DNA from: Trichloromonas sp034006665
GTDB taxonomy: Bacteria > Desulfobacterota > Desulfuromonadia > Desulfuromonadales > Trichloromonadaceae
Length of the DNA stretch: 64,000 bases
Assembly: GCF_034006665.1 (NCBI RefSeq)
Contig: NZ_JAVESI010000002.1
Span: forward strand, 98,993-162,992
Direction of reading: 5' to 3'
This document shows, piece after piece, positions 42,801 to 51,884 of this stretch (the stretch's first letter is position 1; each line of letters begins with the position of its first letter). Under the pieces are notes generated by a model. The model had not been told where the DNA came from and searched no databases. It was given only the letters and a program-made list of their open reading frames with translations. A program made the translations under genes and the position numbers.

Positions 42801-42958
42801 TGATGCTTTCGCAGAAAGCATCAGGATTGTATGGCTAAGCAAAAAGCGCCAAATGCAAGGCGCGCAATTGGCAAGCAATGAGGCGTACTTACGTACGTCA
42901 AAGTAGTGAGCCGGTTGCAGCAACGCAGCAGTTGGTGAGTTTTTGCGACGCCATCATG
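42801..42958. repeat. Dispersed imperfect-palindrome element, copy 3
   Basis: Begins with the perfect hairpin TGATGCTTTC/GAAAGCATCA (42801-42810 with 42814-42823). A block AAAAAGCGCCAAATGCAAGG, a GGCGTACTTACGTACGTC core and a closing GTTTTTGCGACGCC follow. Order and sequence correspond to copy 2 read on the other strand. It fills the rpiB-glyA gap. Confidence 0.7.
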
Positions 42959-42997
42959 TTTCGCGGGGAATGCCTCGCTCTGAAAGGTCTTTAAATC

Positions 42998-44248
42998 ATG
43001 TCCGAGAAACTTGCCCAGTTCGATCCGGAAATCGCCGCCAGCATCCGTCGGGAAACCGAGCGTCAGGAATACAATCTTGAATTTATCGCCTCGGAAAACT
43101 TCGTCAGCGAACGGGTTCTTGAAGTTCAAGGGTCGGTGCTGACCAACAAGTATGCCGAGGGCTATCCCGGCAAGCGTTACTACGGCGGCTGTGAGTTCGT
43201 CGACGAGGCCGAGCAGCTGGCTATCGATCGGGCCAAGGAGCTCTTTGGTGCCGAGCACGCTAATGTTCAGCCTCATTCCGGTTCCCAGGCCAATATGGCT
43301 GTCTATTTTTCCGTCTGCAATCCCGGCGATACCATTCTCGGCATGAATCTCGCGCACGGCGGTCACCTGACCCACGGCTCGCCGGTCAACTTTTCCGGCA
43401 AGCTTTTCAATATCGTTCCCTACGGCGTCAAGAGAGAGACCGGCACCATTGATTACGAGGAGGTTGAGCGCCTCGCCGTCGAGCACAAGCCAAAATTGAT
43501 CGTGGTCGGCGCCAGCGCCTATCCCCGCGCCCTCGATTTCCTTGCCTTCCGGCGCATCGCCGACAAGGTCGGGGCGCTGGTCATGGTCGATATGGCGCAC
43601 ATCGCCGGTCTGGTCGCCGCCGGTCAGCACGCCAATCCCGTTCCCCACGCCGAGTTTGTTACCACCACCACCCACAAGACCCTGCGCGGGCCCCGGGGAG
43701 GGATGATTCTCTGTCGTGAGGAGTTCGCCAAGACCCTGAACAGCAACATCTTCCCCGGCATCCAGGGCGGGCCGCTGATGCACGTGATTGCCGCCAAGGC
43801 GGTGGCTTTTAAGGAAGCCCTGACCCCGGAGTTCAAGGTTTACGCCGCCCAGGTCGTGAAAAACGCCCAGGCTCTGGCTGCCGGCCTGACCAAGCGGGGG
43901 TTCAATCTCGTTTCCGGCGGCACCGACAACCATCTGATGCTGGTTGATCTTTCCGGTAGCGAACTGACCGGCAAGGTTGCCGAGGCCACCCTGGAGAAGG
44001 CGGGGATTACCGTCAACAAGAATGCCGTTCCCTTCGATACCCGCTCCCCCTTCGTCACCAGCGGCTTCCGCATCGGCACGCCGGCCACCACCACCCGCGG
44101 CCTCAAGGAAGCGGAGATGGAGCTGGTCGCCGGCTGGATTGACCGTGCCCTGAAGAATGTGGAGAATGCCGAGGAACTGTCAAAAATCCGCGGCGAGGTC
44201 AAGGAGCTTTGCAAGAAATTCCCCCTCTACGCCCACCGGCTGATCTAA
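42998..44248 (+). CDS. glyA: Serine hydroxymethyltransferase
   Basis: 416 aa. PLP enzyme converting serine and THF to glycine and 5,10-methylene-THF. PLP Lys227 in TTTTHKTLRGPRGG, IASENFVS near residue 31 and YAEGYPGKRYYGGCEFVD (52-69). Stop and next start are adjacent (TAAATG). Confidence 0.97.
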   Translation: MSEKLAQFDPEIAASIRRETERQEYNLEFIASENFVSERVLEVQGSVLTNKYAEGYPGKRYYGGCEFVDEAEQLAIDRAKELFGAEHANVQPHSGSQANMAVYFSVCNPGDTILGMNLAHGGHLTHGSPVNFSGKLFNIVPYGVKRETGTIDYEEVERLAVEHKPKLIVVGASAYPRALDFLAFRRIADKVGALVMVDMAHIAGLVAAGQHANPVPHAEFVTTTTHKTLRGPRGGMILCREEFAKTLNSNIFPGIQGGPLMHVIAAKAVAFKEALTPEFKVYAAQVVKNAQALAAGLTKRGFNLVSGGTDNHLMLVDLSGSELTGKVAEATLEKAGITVNKNAVPFDTRSPFVTSGFRIGTPATTTRGLKEAEMELVAGWIDRALKNVENAEELSKIRGEVKELCKKFPLYAHRLI

Positions 44249-44725
44249 ATGGAGCGGCCGAGCTGGGAGGAGTATTTCATGGAGATCGCGCGCCTGGTGT
44301 CCCGGCGTTCGACCTGTCTGCGCCGCCAGGTGGGGGCGGTGATGGTCAAGGGGAAGAATATCCTCGCGACCGGCTATAACGGTACTCCGTCGGGGATCAC
44401 CCACTGTGCGCAGGTCGGCTGCCTGCGGCAGCAGCTCAATGTCCCTTCGGGTGAGCGCCACGAGCTTTGCCGCGGCCTCCATGCTGAGCAGAATGCCATC
44501 ATCCAGGCGGCTAAGCACGGCATCAATATCGCCGACGCTACCCTTTACTGCACCAATTCCCCCTGCATCATCTGTTCGAAGATGCTCATCAACGCCGGGA
44601 TCCAGCGGATCATCTATCAGGAAGGCTATCCCGACCTGCTCTCCATGGAGATGCTCGCCGAGTCGGGGGTCGAGGTTCTGGAATTCAGCCAGATTGTCGA
44701 AATGAGCCGGGGGGATCGTCGATGA
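44249..44725 (+). CDS. ComEB-type deoxycytidylate deaminase
   Basis: 158 aa. Zinc deaminase motif HAEQN (His78, Glu80) with PCIIC (Cys106, Cys109); extra Cys/His (THCAQVGCLR) of the dCMP deaminase family supply a second zinc. Makes dUMP from dCMP. Lies between glyA and nrdR, so it feeds dTMP synthesis together with methylene-THF from GlyA. Confidence 0.92.
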   Translation: MERPSWEEYFMEIARLVSRRSTCLRRQVGAVMVKGKNILATGYNGTPSGITHCAQVGCLRQQLNVPSGERHELCRGLHAEQNAIIQAAKHGINIADATLYCTNSPCIICSKMLINAGIQRIIYQEGYPDLLSMEMLAESGVEVLEFSQIVEMSRGDRR

Positions 44726-45195
44726 AATGTCCCTTCTGCTCCTATCACGACACCAAGGTGGTCGATTCCCGGCTCGGTCGCGAGGGGAACAACATCCGCC
44801 GCCGCCGTGAGTGCATCTCCTGCGAAAAACGCTTCACCACCTACGAACGGGTCGAAGAGACCCTGCCGCTGGTGGTCAAAAAGGACGGCCGCAGAGAACT
44901 CTTCGACCGGTCCAAGATCATCGCCGGCATGCAGCGCGCTTGTGAAAAGCGGCCGATCTCCATCGCCGTGATTGAGAAGGAGGTCGATCGTCTGGAGCAG
45001 TCTCTGCAGGAAGGCGGCGAGAAGGAGATCGAATCGAGCCGTATTGGCGAGGCGGTCATGAACATCCTTCATGAACTGGATGAGGTCGCCTATGTTCGCT
45101 TCGCTTCGGTTTACCGGCAATTCCGCGACATCAACGAGTTCATGGCCGAGTTGACCGATATTCTCGCCAAGGGGGGAGGCAAAAAGTCTCCCTGA
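44722..45195 (+). CDS. nrdR: Transcriptional repressor NrdR
   Basis: 157 aa, ATGA overlap with the deaminase. N-terminal zinc ribbon CPFC...CISC, RRRRECISCEKRFTTYERVE, then an ATP-cone domain (VVKKDGRRELFDRSKI). Represses ribonucleotide reductase genes when dATP is high. Position before ribD is common in bacteria. Confidence 0.96.
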   Translation: MKCPFCSYHDTKVVDSRLGREGNNIRRRRECISCEKRFTTYERVEETLPLVVKKDGRRELFDRSKIIAGMQRACEKRPISIAVIEKEVDRLEQSLQEGGEKEIESSRIGEAVMNILHELDEVAYVRFASVYRQFRDINEFMAELTDILAKGGGKKSP

Positions 45196-45223
45196 GTTCT
45201 TGCGTTGCCGGTTGTCCTTTGTG

Positions 45224-45267
45224 CTCCCCGGGCGGTTCGCGCCGCCGGGGAGTTGCTGTTTTTTCTT
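45224..45267 (+). terminator. Hairpin/U-tract between nrdR and ribD
   Basis: CTCCCCGG(G)CGG with CCGCCGGGGAG (45224-45235, 45242-45252, one bulged G), then TTTTTTCTTTT. No FMN-riboswitch core was found between it and ribD. Confidence 0.7.
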
Positions 45268-45280
45268 TTCGGAGCTGTGT

Positions 45281-46387
45281 ATGCCCAGCGCTGTGGACTA
45301 TATGGAACAGGCCCTGGCCCTGGCACGGCGGGCCGAGGGCCGGACCCGCCCCAATCCCGCGGTGGGGGCGCTGGTGGTTGCCGGCGGCGAGGTGGTTGGA
45401 GAGGGTTTTCATCCGGCGGCGGGACAGCCTCATGCCGAAATTTTTGCTCTGCGCCAGGCCGGGGAACGGAGCCGGGGAGCCGATCTCTATGTCACGCTCG
45501 AACCTTGCAGTCATTATGGTCGTACCGGTCCCTGTGCCGACGCGGTGATTGCCGCCGGGATCGTCCGGGTCTGGGTCGGCTGCGAGGATCCCAACCCCCA
45601 GGTGAGCGGTCGCGGCATCGGTCGCCTGCGAGATGCCGGTATCGAGGTGGTGGTGGGGGTTTGTGAAAGCGATTGCCGGCGTCTGATCGCTCCCTTCGCC
45701 AAGCACATCCGCACCGGTCTGCCCCATGTCACCCTGAAGACCGCCATCACCCTGGATGGCAAGACCGCCACCGCCTCCGGGGACTCCCGCTGGATCTCGG
45801 GCGGCGCCAGCCGTTTGCATGTGCATCGCCTGCGTGACCGCATCGACGCCATTCTCGTCGGCAGCGGTACCGTCCTCCACGACGATCCGCAACTGACCAC
45901 CCGCCTCCCTGAGGGCGGGCGCAATCCCCTGCGGGTGATTGTCGACGGGCAGTTGCGCTGTTCCGCCAATGCCCGTATTTTCGACACGACCGAAGCGCCG
46001 ACCCTGCTTGCCGTCACTTCCGCCGCTCCTGAAGAGAAGTTGGAGCGCCTGCGCGCGCGGGGGGTGGAGGTACAGGTCATCGACGGTCCCGACGGCCATG
46101 TCGATCTCGTTGCTCTCTTGCGCCTGCTCGGTGCCCGGGGGGTGCAGAGCCTGCTTCTCGAAGGGGGAAGCGGCCTCAACGGGGTCTTTCTGCGTCGGCG
46201 GTTGATTGACCGCATGCTCGCCTTTATCGCGCCGAAGCTGGTGGGGGGGGCGGATGGCTACGGTATCTTCGCCGGTTCCGGGGTGCTGCGCCTGGCCGAC
46301 GCCTTGAGCCTGGAGGATGTGCGTTTCAGCCGCTTTGAAAACGATCTGCTGATCGACGGGGAGGTGCTGTCATGTTCACCGGACTGA
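45281..46387 (+). CDS. ribD: Bifunctional pyrimidine deaminase/reductase
   Basis: 368 aa from ATG 45281. N-terminal deaminase with zinc ligands HAE (51-53), Cys76, Cys85 (PCSHYGRTGPC) and TRPNPAVGA; C-terminal NADPH reductase from about 150 (LKTAITLDGKTATASGDSRW, LLLEGGSGLNG). Catalyses the second and third steps of riboflavin synthesis. Overlaps ribE by 16 bp. Confidence 0.96.
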   Translation: MPSAVDYMEQALALARRAEGRTRPNPAVGALVVAGGEVVGEGFHPAAGQPHAEIFALRQAGERSRGADLYVTLEPCSHYGRTGPCADAVIAAGIVRVWVGCEDPNPQVSGRGIGRLRDAGIEVVVGVCESDCRRLIAPFAKHIRTGLPHVTLKTAITLDGKTATASGDSRWISGGASRLHVHRLRDRIDAILVGSGTVLHDDPQLTTRLPEGGRNPLRVIVDGQLRCSANARIFDTTEAPTLLAVTSAAPEEKLERLRARGVEVQVIDGPDGHVDLVALLRLLGARGVQSLLLEGGSGLNGVFLRRRLIDRMLAFIAPKLVGGADGYGIFAGSGVLRLADALSLEDVRFSRFENDLLIDGEVLSCSPD

Positions 46388-47022
46388 TCGAGGATCTGGG
46401 CACGGTGCGTGAACTACGCAAGGGGGCTGCCGGCGCTCGTCTGACCGTGGCAACCGCCATCCCCATGGAGGAACTGGCACTGGGGGAAAGCATCGCCGTC
46501 AATGGCATCTGCCTGACGGTGACGGGGTTCGGCGGCGGCTCATTCACCGCGGACGTCTCCCCCGAAACCCTGGGGCGCTCCAGTCTCGGCGGACTCCTCC
46601 CCGGCAACCGGGTCAATCTCGAACGGGCCCTGCGCCTCGGCGATCGCCTCGGCGGACACTGGGTCAGCGGGCATGTCGACGCGGTCGGTATCCTGGAAGA
46701 ACGGCGGCTGGATGGTAACGCCTGGCGCCTGACCTTTCGCCTTCCCGCAGAGGTCAACCGTTATGTGGTGGAGAAGGGTTCGGTGGCCATCGACGGCATC
46801 AGCCTCACCGTCAACAGTGTCGGCGACGAAACCTTTTCCGTGGCGATCATTCCCCATACCCTGGAAATGACCACCCTCAAGGAGTCCCGGGCCGGGATGC
46901 GGGTGAATATCGAAACGGATATTCTCGGCAAGTATGTGGAGCGCCTGCTCGGGCGCTCTCCCCGGGACGAGACCCGCGCTGCCGTCGATCTTGAATTCCT
47001 TGCCAAGCATGGATTTCTGTGA
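46372..47022 (+). CDS. ribE: Riboflavin synthase alpha chain
   Basis: 216 aa. Two homologous lumazine-binding barrels: MFTGLIEDLGTV with NGICLTVTGF, and GHVDAVG with DGISLTVNSV. Dismutates two 6,7-dimethyl-8-ribityllumazine to riboflavin. Length is typical. Confidence 0.96.
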   Translation: MFTGLIEDLGTVRELRKGAAGARLTVATAIPMEELALGESIAVNGICLTVTGFGGGSFTADVSPETLGRSSLGGLLPGNRVNLERALRLGDRLGGHWVSGHVDAVGILEERRLDGNAWRLTFRLPAEVNRYVVEKGSVAIDGISLTVNSVGDETFSVAIIPHTLEMTTLKESRAGMRVNIETDILGKYVERLLGRSPRDETRAAVDLEFLAKHGFL

Positions 47023-47056
47023 CATAGTGGCGGGCCGAAAAAAAGGAGTTTTTCTC

Positions 47057-48262
47057 ATGCCTATCGCCAAGATCGAAGCCGCCTTGGAGGATATCCGCCA
47101 AGGCAAAATGGTCATTCTTATCGATGACGAAGACCGTGAAAATGAGGGCGATCTGACCATGGCCGCCGAAAAGGTCACCCCCGAGGCCATCAACTTCATG
47201 GCTCGGGAGGGACGCGGCCTGATCTGCCTCTCCCTGACCGAAGAGCGGGCCGATCACCTCGATCTGCCTCTCATGGTCCAGAACAACAGCTCGTCCTTTG
47301 GCACCGCCTTCACCATCTCCATCGAGGCCCGCCGTGGTGTCACCACTGGCATCTCCGCCGCCGACCGGGCGCGCACCATCCAGGTCGCCATCGCCGATGA
47401 CAGCACTGCTCGCGATCTCGCCCGTCCCGGTCACGTTTTCCCCTTGCGGGCGAAAAAGGGGGGCGTGCTGGTACGCGCCGGTCAGACCGAAGGGTCCGTC
47501 GATCTCGCTCGCCTCGCTGGACTCAAACCAGCCGGGGTGATCTGCGAGATCATGAACGAAGACGGCACCATGTCCCGTCTGCCGGAACTGAGGAAGTTCG
47601 CCAAGCAGCACGGACTGAAAATCATCTCCATTGCCGATCTGGTTTCCTACCGCATGCGCAAGGAGCTCTTGGTGCGGCGCGCCGCTGAAACGGTCATTCC
47701 CATCCATGACTGTGGCGAATTCGCGGCCATCGCCTACGAAAACGACGTTGACCATGCCCAGCATCTGGCCCTGGTCAAAGGGACGATCGATCCGGAAAAG
47801 CCGGTTCTGGTGCGGGTTCACTCCGAATGCCTGACCGGGGATGTCTTCGCTTCCCAGCGCTGCGACTGCGGCGAGCAACTCCATGCCGCCATTCACCAGA
47901 TCAACGAGGAAGGCTGTGGGGTTCTCCTCTACATGCGTCAGGAAGGGCGGGGCATCGGTCTGATCAACAAGCTCAAGGCCTACGCCTTGCAGGATCAGGG
48001 CTGCGACACCGTTGAGGCGAACGAAGCCCTCGGCTTCAAGGCCGACCTGCGCGATTACGGCATCGGTGCCCAGATTCTCTCGGAACTGGGGGTGCGCAAG
48101 ATCCGTCTGATGACCAACAATCCGAAGAAAATCATCGGCCTCGAAGGCTACGGTCTGGAGGTTGTCGAGCGGGTGCCGATCCAGATGCCCGCCTGCGAAA
48201 CGAACAAGCGCTATCTCACCACCAAGCGTGAGAAACTCGGCCATCTGCTGGAAAATCTCTGA
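47057..48262 (+). CDS. ribBA: Bifunctional DHBP synthase / GTP cyclohydrolase II
   Basis: 401 aa from ATG 47057 (AAAAGGAG upstream). N-terminal RibB: DDEDRENEGDLTMAAE, RPGHVFPLRA, RAGQTEGSVDLARLAG. C-terminal RibA: zinc ligands CLTGDVFASQRCDCGEQL and RQEGRGIGL. Supplies both precursors of riboflavin. Confidence 0.97.
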   Translation: MPIAKIEAALEDIRQGKMVILIDDEDRENEGDLTMAAEKVTPEAINFMAREGRGLICLSLTEERADHLDLPLMVQNNSSSFGTAFTISIEARRGVTTGISAADRARTIQVAIADDSTARDLARPGHVFPLRAKKGGVLVRAGQTEGSVDLARLAGLKPAGVICEIMNEDGTMSRLPELRKFAKQHGLKIISIADLVSYRMRKELLVRRAAETVIPIHDCGEFAAIAYENDVDHAQHLALVKGTIDPEKPVLVRVHSECLTGDVFASQRCDCGEQLHAAIHQINEEGCGVLLYMRQEGRGIGLINKLKAYALQDQGCDTVEANEALGFKADLRDYGIGAQILSELGVRKIRLMTNNPKKIIGLEGYGLEVVERVPIQMPACETNKRYLTTKREKLGHLLENL

Positions 48263-48284
48263 GCCGGATTGGGGGAGAAACGAT

Positions 48285-48749
<465 letters not shown>

Positions 48750-48754
48750 GATTC

Positions 48755-49225
48755 ATGGCCAAGGGAATGCGCAGGCAGGGGCGGGAGCTGGCCCTGAAAC
48801 TCATCTACAGCTTGCAGGATCAGGATTCGTCCTTAGAAGAGGTCTTCGCCGATTTCTGGGAGAATTTCCGTTTTCGCGACGATGTCCTCGGCGATCCCCT
48901 CGACGAGTTCAACCTCCCGATTCCGCTTGAGGTGCGCGAATATGCCGAGGGACTGGTGCGCGGCGTGGCCGATTACCTCGAACGCATCGACCAGATGATC
49001 GAAGAGCTTTCCACCAACTGGGCCCTCGACCGCATGGCCCGGGTCGATCTCTCGCTGCTGCGGCTGGCCGCTTACGAGCTGATGGCCCGTCCTGACGTGC
49101 CCACCAGCGTCGCCATCAACGAGGCGATCGAGATCGGTAAAATCTACGGCACCAAGGACACCCCGGCCTTTGTCAACGGCATTCTCGACAAAATATCCCG
49201 CGCTTGCCGTCCTGCCGGATCATGA
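48755..49225 (+). CDS. nusB: Transcription antitermination factor NusB
   Basis: 156 aa from ATG 48755. All-helical protein for rRNA antitermination; RRQGRELALKLIYSLQDQ N-terminus and ALDRMARVDLSLLRLAAYEL...VAINEAIEIGKIYGTKDTPAFVNGIL C-terminus are characteristic. Stop overlaps the next start (ATGA). Confidence 0.96.
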   Translation: MAKGMRRQGRELALKLIYSLQDQDSSLEEVFADFWENFRFRDDVLGDPLDEFNLPIPLEVREYAEGLVRGVADYLERIDQMIEELSTNWALDRMARVDLSLLRLAAYELMARPDVPTSVAINEAIEIGKIYGTKDTPAFVNGILDKISRACRPAGS

Positions 49226-49677
49226 GCCGTCTGAGCCGGTCTGATGAGCCTCTCGACCGGTTGCCGGGAGAAGTGGCCGCCGCCTTCATCTTCACCGATG
49301 TTCGTCCACCCCGGGGCGGCGCCGCTCTGCTCGACTGGCGACTGAACGGGCGCCTCAGCCGCATGCTCCTCCACGGTGAGGCCGAAGGTGGGCTCGGCGA
49401 ACATATTCTGGTCGCCAATAACGGCAAGCTGGCCGCCGACTGGGCGCTTTTCGTCGGCGGCGGGACCGCTCCGAAGCGGCTGTCCGCTTCCTCCCGCAAA
49501 CTTCTGCGCCATCTCCTCGACGTCTGCCGCCAGGCCGGCTTCAGTCGTCTGGCCATTGGCCTGAGCGCAGCCGACGCGGAGGAGGCCGAAACCCTGGAAG
49601 AGGCGTTGGGCGAGATTCTGGCCGAGACCGCCGGTTCCAAAATGGAATGTCTTTTGACTATCGATGACGATCTCTGA
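49222..49677 (+). CDS. Stand-alone leucyl-aminopeptidase N-terminal-like domain protein
   Basis: 151 aa from ATG 49222. It resembles the N-terminal (non-catalytic, macro-like) domain of M17 aminopeptidases: AAFIFTDVRPPRGGAALLDWRLNGRLSRMLLHGE, then GEHILVANNGKLAADWALFVGGG. The metal-binding peptidase domain is wholly absent. In PepA the N-domain contributes to hexamer assembly and DNA binding. Translationally coupled to nusB and 46 bp before hom. Function unknown. Confidence 0.65.
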   Translation: MSRLSRSDEPLDRLPGEVAAAFIFTDVRPPRGGAALLDWRLNGRLSRMLLHGEAEGGLGEHILVANNGKLAADWALFVGGGTAPKRLSASSRKLLRHLLDVCRQAGFSRLAIGLSAADAEEAETLEEALGEILAETAGSKMECLLTIDDDL

Positions 49678-49723
49678 GGATTCGTTTCCGGTCCTTCATG
49701 TACCAGCCAAACACGAGGATTCC

Positions 49724-51034
49724 ATGAAAGAAATCAGCATAGGCCTGCTTGGCTTCGGCACCATCGGCACCGGCGTGGTCAAGGTGCTTCAGAACAATGC
49801 CCAACTTCTGCAGGATCGTCTCGGGGCCAAGCTGACCTTGGCCCGCATCGCCGATCTCGACATCACCACCCCTCGCGCCGTCACCGTCGCGCCCGAACTG
49901 CTTACCACCGACGCCGACGCCGTTCTTACCGATCCCGCTATCGATCTGGTCATCGAACTGATCGGCGGTTACGAGCCGGCGCGCAGCTTCGTGCTCAAGG
50001 CCATTGCCAACGGCAAGCACGTAGTCACCGCCAACAAGGCTCTGCTCGCCCTGCATGGCGCCGAGATCTTCGCGGCCGCCCAGCAAAAAGGGGTGGATGT
50101 CTATTTCGAAGCGGCGGTGGGTGGCGGCATTCCGATCATCTCGGCGATCAGGGAAAATCTTTGCGCCAACCGCTTCACCAGCATCTTTGGTATTCTCAAC
50201 GGTACCTGCAACTACATCCTCTCGCGCATGACCAACGACGGCGACGATTACGGCGCGGTGCTCAAGGATGCGCAGGAACTCGGCTATGCCGAGGCCGACC
50301 CGACTTTCGACGTGGAGGGGATCGACACCGCCCACAAACTCGCCATCCTCATCTCCCTCTGCTTCGGCACCCGGGTGCGCTTCAAGGACATCCACACCGA
50401 GGGGATCAGTAACGTCTCGGCCCTCGACATCCACTTCGCCAGCCAGTTCGGCTATCGCATCAAACTGTTGGCTATCGGCAAGAACGATAACGGCCAGATC
50501 GAGGCCCGCGTCCATCCCACGATGATTCCCGACAACTACCCCCTGGCCGATGTCCACGGCGCTTTCAACGCCGTGCGCCTGGTCGGCGACTTCCTCGGAC
50601 CGGCCATGCTCTACGGCCGGGGCGCGGGGATGGACGCCACCGCCAGCGCGGTCATGGGGGATGTCATGGCCATTTCCCGGGATATGCTCTGCGGCGTCGC
50701 CGGCCGCACCCCGGCGCTGGGTTACGTTTCCGAGGCGATCAAGGATTTGGCGATCAAGTCGATGGACGACATCGTCAGCCAGTACTATCTGCGCTTCGCC
50801 GCCGACGACAAGCCGGGCGTGCTTTCGCAGATATCCGGTATCCTCGGCAAGTACGAGATCAGCATCACCTCGATGATGCAGCCCGAACGGCAGATCGGCG
50901 GCGGCGTGCCCATCGTCATGATGACCCACGACGCCAAAGAAGCCAACGTGCGCAAGGCCCTGGCTGAGATCGACGCTTTGGCGGTAATCAAGGAACAGAG
51001 CCGGTTCATCCGCATCGAGAACGAGCTGGGGTAG
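49724..51034 (+). CDS. hom: Homoserine dehydrogenase with ACT domain
   Basis: 436 aa from ATG 49724 (GAGGA 5 bp upstream). GFGTIGTGV nucleotide loop, ANKALLA, FEAAVGGGIPII, GILNGTCNYILSRM, AEADPTFDVEGIDTAHKLAIL, and a C-terminal ACT domain (KPGVLSQISGILGKYEISI) for threonine feedback. Commits aspartate semialdehyde to threonine and methionine, which links to the two sulfhydrylase genes at 59-62 kb. Confidence 0.96.
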   Translation: MKEISIGLLGFGTIGTGVVKVLQNNAQLLQDRLGAKLTLARIADLDITTPRAVTVAPELLTTDADAVLTDPAIDLVIELIGGYEPARSFVLKAIANGKHVVTANKALLALHGAEIFAAAQQKGVDVYFEAAVGGGIPIISAIRENLCANRFTSIFGILNGTCNYILSRMTNDGDDYGAVLKDAQELGYAEADPTFDVEGIDTAHKLAILISLCFGTRVRFKDIHTEGISNVSALDIHFASQFGYRIKLLAIGKNDNGQIEARVHPTMIPDNYPLADVHGAFNAVRLVGDFLGPAMLYGRGAGMDATASAVMGDVMAISRDMLCGVAGRTPALGYVSEAIKDLAIKSMDDIVSQYYLRFAADDKPGVLSQISGILGKYEISITSMMQPERQIGGGVPIVMMTHDAKEANVRKALAEIDALAVIKEQSRFIRIENELG

Positions 51035-51058
51035 GGAAGATTTCAGCCGAGTTTGAAG

Positions 51059-51092
51059 ACAAGAAAGGCGTCCACAAGGGCGCCTTTCTTGT
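51059..51092 (+). terminator. Terminator after hom
   Basis: Perfect 12-bp stem ACAAGAAAGGCG/CGCCTTTCTTGT with a 10-nt loop. Nearly the same stem ends the pit operon at 52919-52950. Confidence 0.8.
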
Positions 51093-51266
51093 TGGCGGGG
51101 CAGTGGGAGTCTTGCTTTATTCGGCGTCATTCCGACCCCGGTTAATGAGGGGGACGGTTTTTTACGAAATTAAAGTTATTTGTGTATTCACGAAACGCAT
51201 CTGAGTGTTATAGAAATTAGTTGTTCCAGTTATCCCTTAACAGACACCGGGAGGATAGATTACGCC

Positions 51267-51884
51267 ATGTTCGGACTCATACCCAAGGACGAGAAATTCT
51301 TTCAGATGTTCAAGGAGATGGGCACCATCGTCACCGAGGGGGCCGAACTCCTGCGGGTGATGCTGAACGATTTTGAAAATCCTGTCGAAAGTCAGCGCCG
51401 CATCAAGGATGTGGAGCATCGGGGGGATCATCAGACCCACGAGATCATCAAGAAACTCAACAAAAGTTTCATCACCCCCTTCGACCGGGAGGACATCTAC
51501 GCCCTGTCGGCGGCCCTGGATGACATCCTCGACCTCATCGACGCCAGCGCCCAGCGCATCGTTATGTATAACGTGGAGAAGCCCACGCCCGAATCCAAGG
51601 AACTGGCTTTCATTATTCTCAAGAGTTGCCAGACCATCGAACGGGCCCTGGCCCGTTTGGGGGGCAAATTCGAACAGATCGCCGAGCACTGCCGGGAGGT
51701 GAACGCCCTGGAAAACGAGGCGGATCGAGTCTGTCGCGAGGCCATCAGCCGACTTTTCGACGAGGAAAAAGATCCCATTCAACTCATCAAGTGGAAGGAG
51801 ATCTACGAGACCCTGGAAACGGCCACAGACAAGTGCGAGGATGCCGCCAACATTCTGGAAAGTGTGGTGGTGAAAAATGCCTGA
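51267..51884 (+). CDS. DUF47/PhoU-like phosphate transport regulator
   Basis: 205 aa from ATG 51267. Helical PhoU-related protein: MFGLIPKDEKFFQMF N-terminus, HRGDHQTHEIIKKLNKSFITPFDREDIYALSAALDDILDLID in the middle. These proteins are almost always encoded with a Pit transporter, as here with an 8-bp overlap, and are thought to restrain phosphate uptake. Confidence 0.93.
   Translation: MFGLIPKDEKFFQMFKEMGTIVTEGAELLRVMLNDFENPVESQRRIKDVEHRGDHQTHEIIKKLNKSFITPFDREDIYALSAALDDILDLIDASAQRIVMYNVEKPTPESKELAFIILKSCQTIERALARLGGKFEQIAEHCREVNALENEADRVCREAISRLFDEEKDPIQLIKWKEIYETLETATDKCEDAANILESVVVKNA

Noticed and set aside
45196..45280. FMN riboswitch before ribD
   Set aside because: The gap contains a terminator hairpin but none of the conserved RFN core segments; ribD is internal to the long operon.
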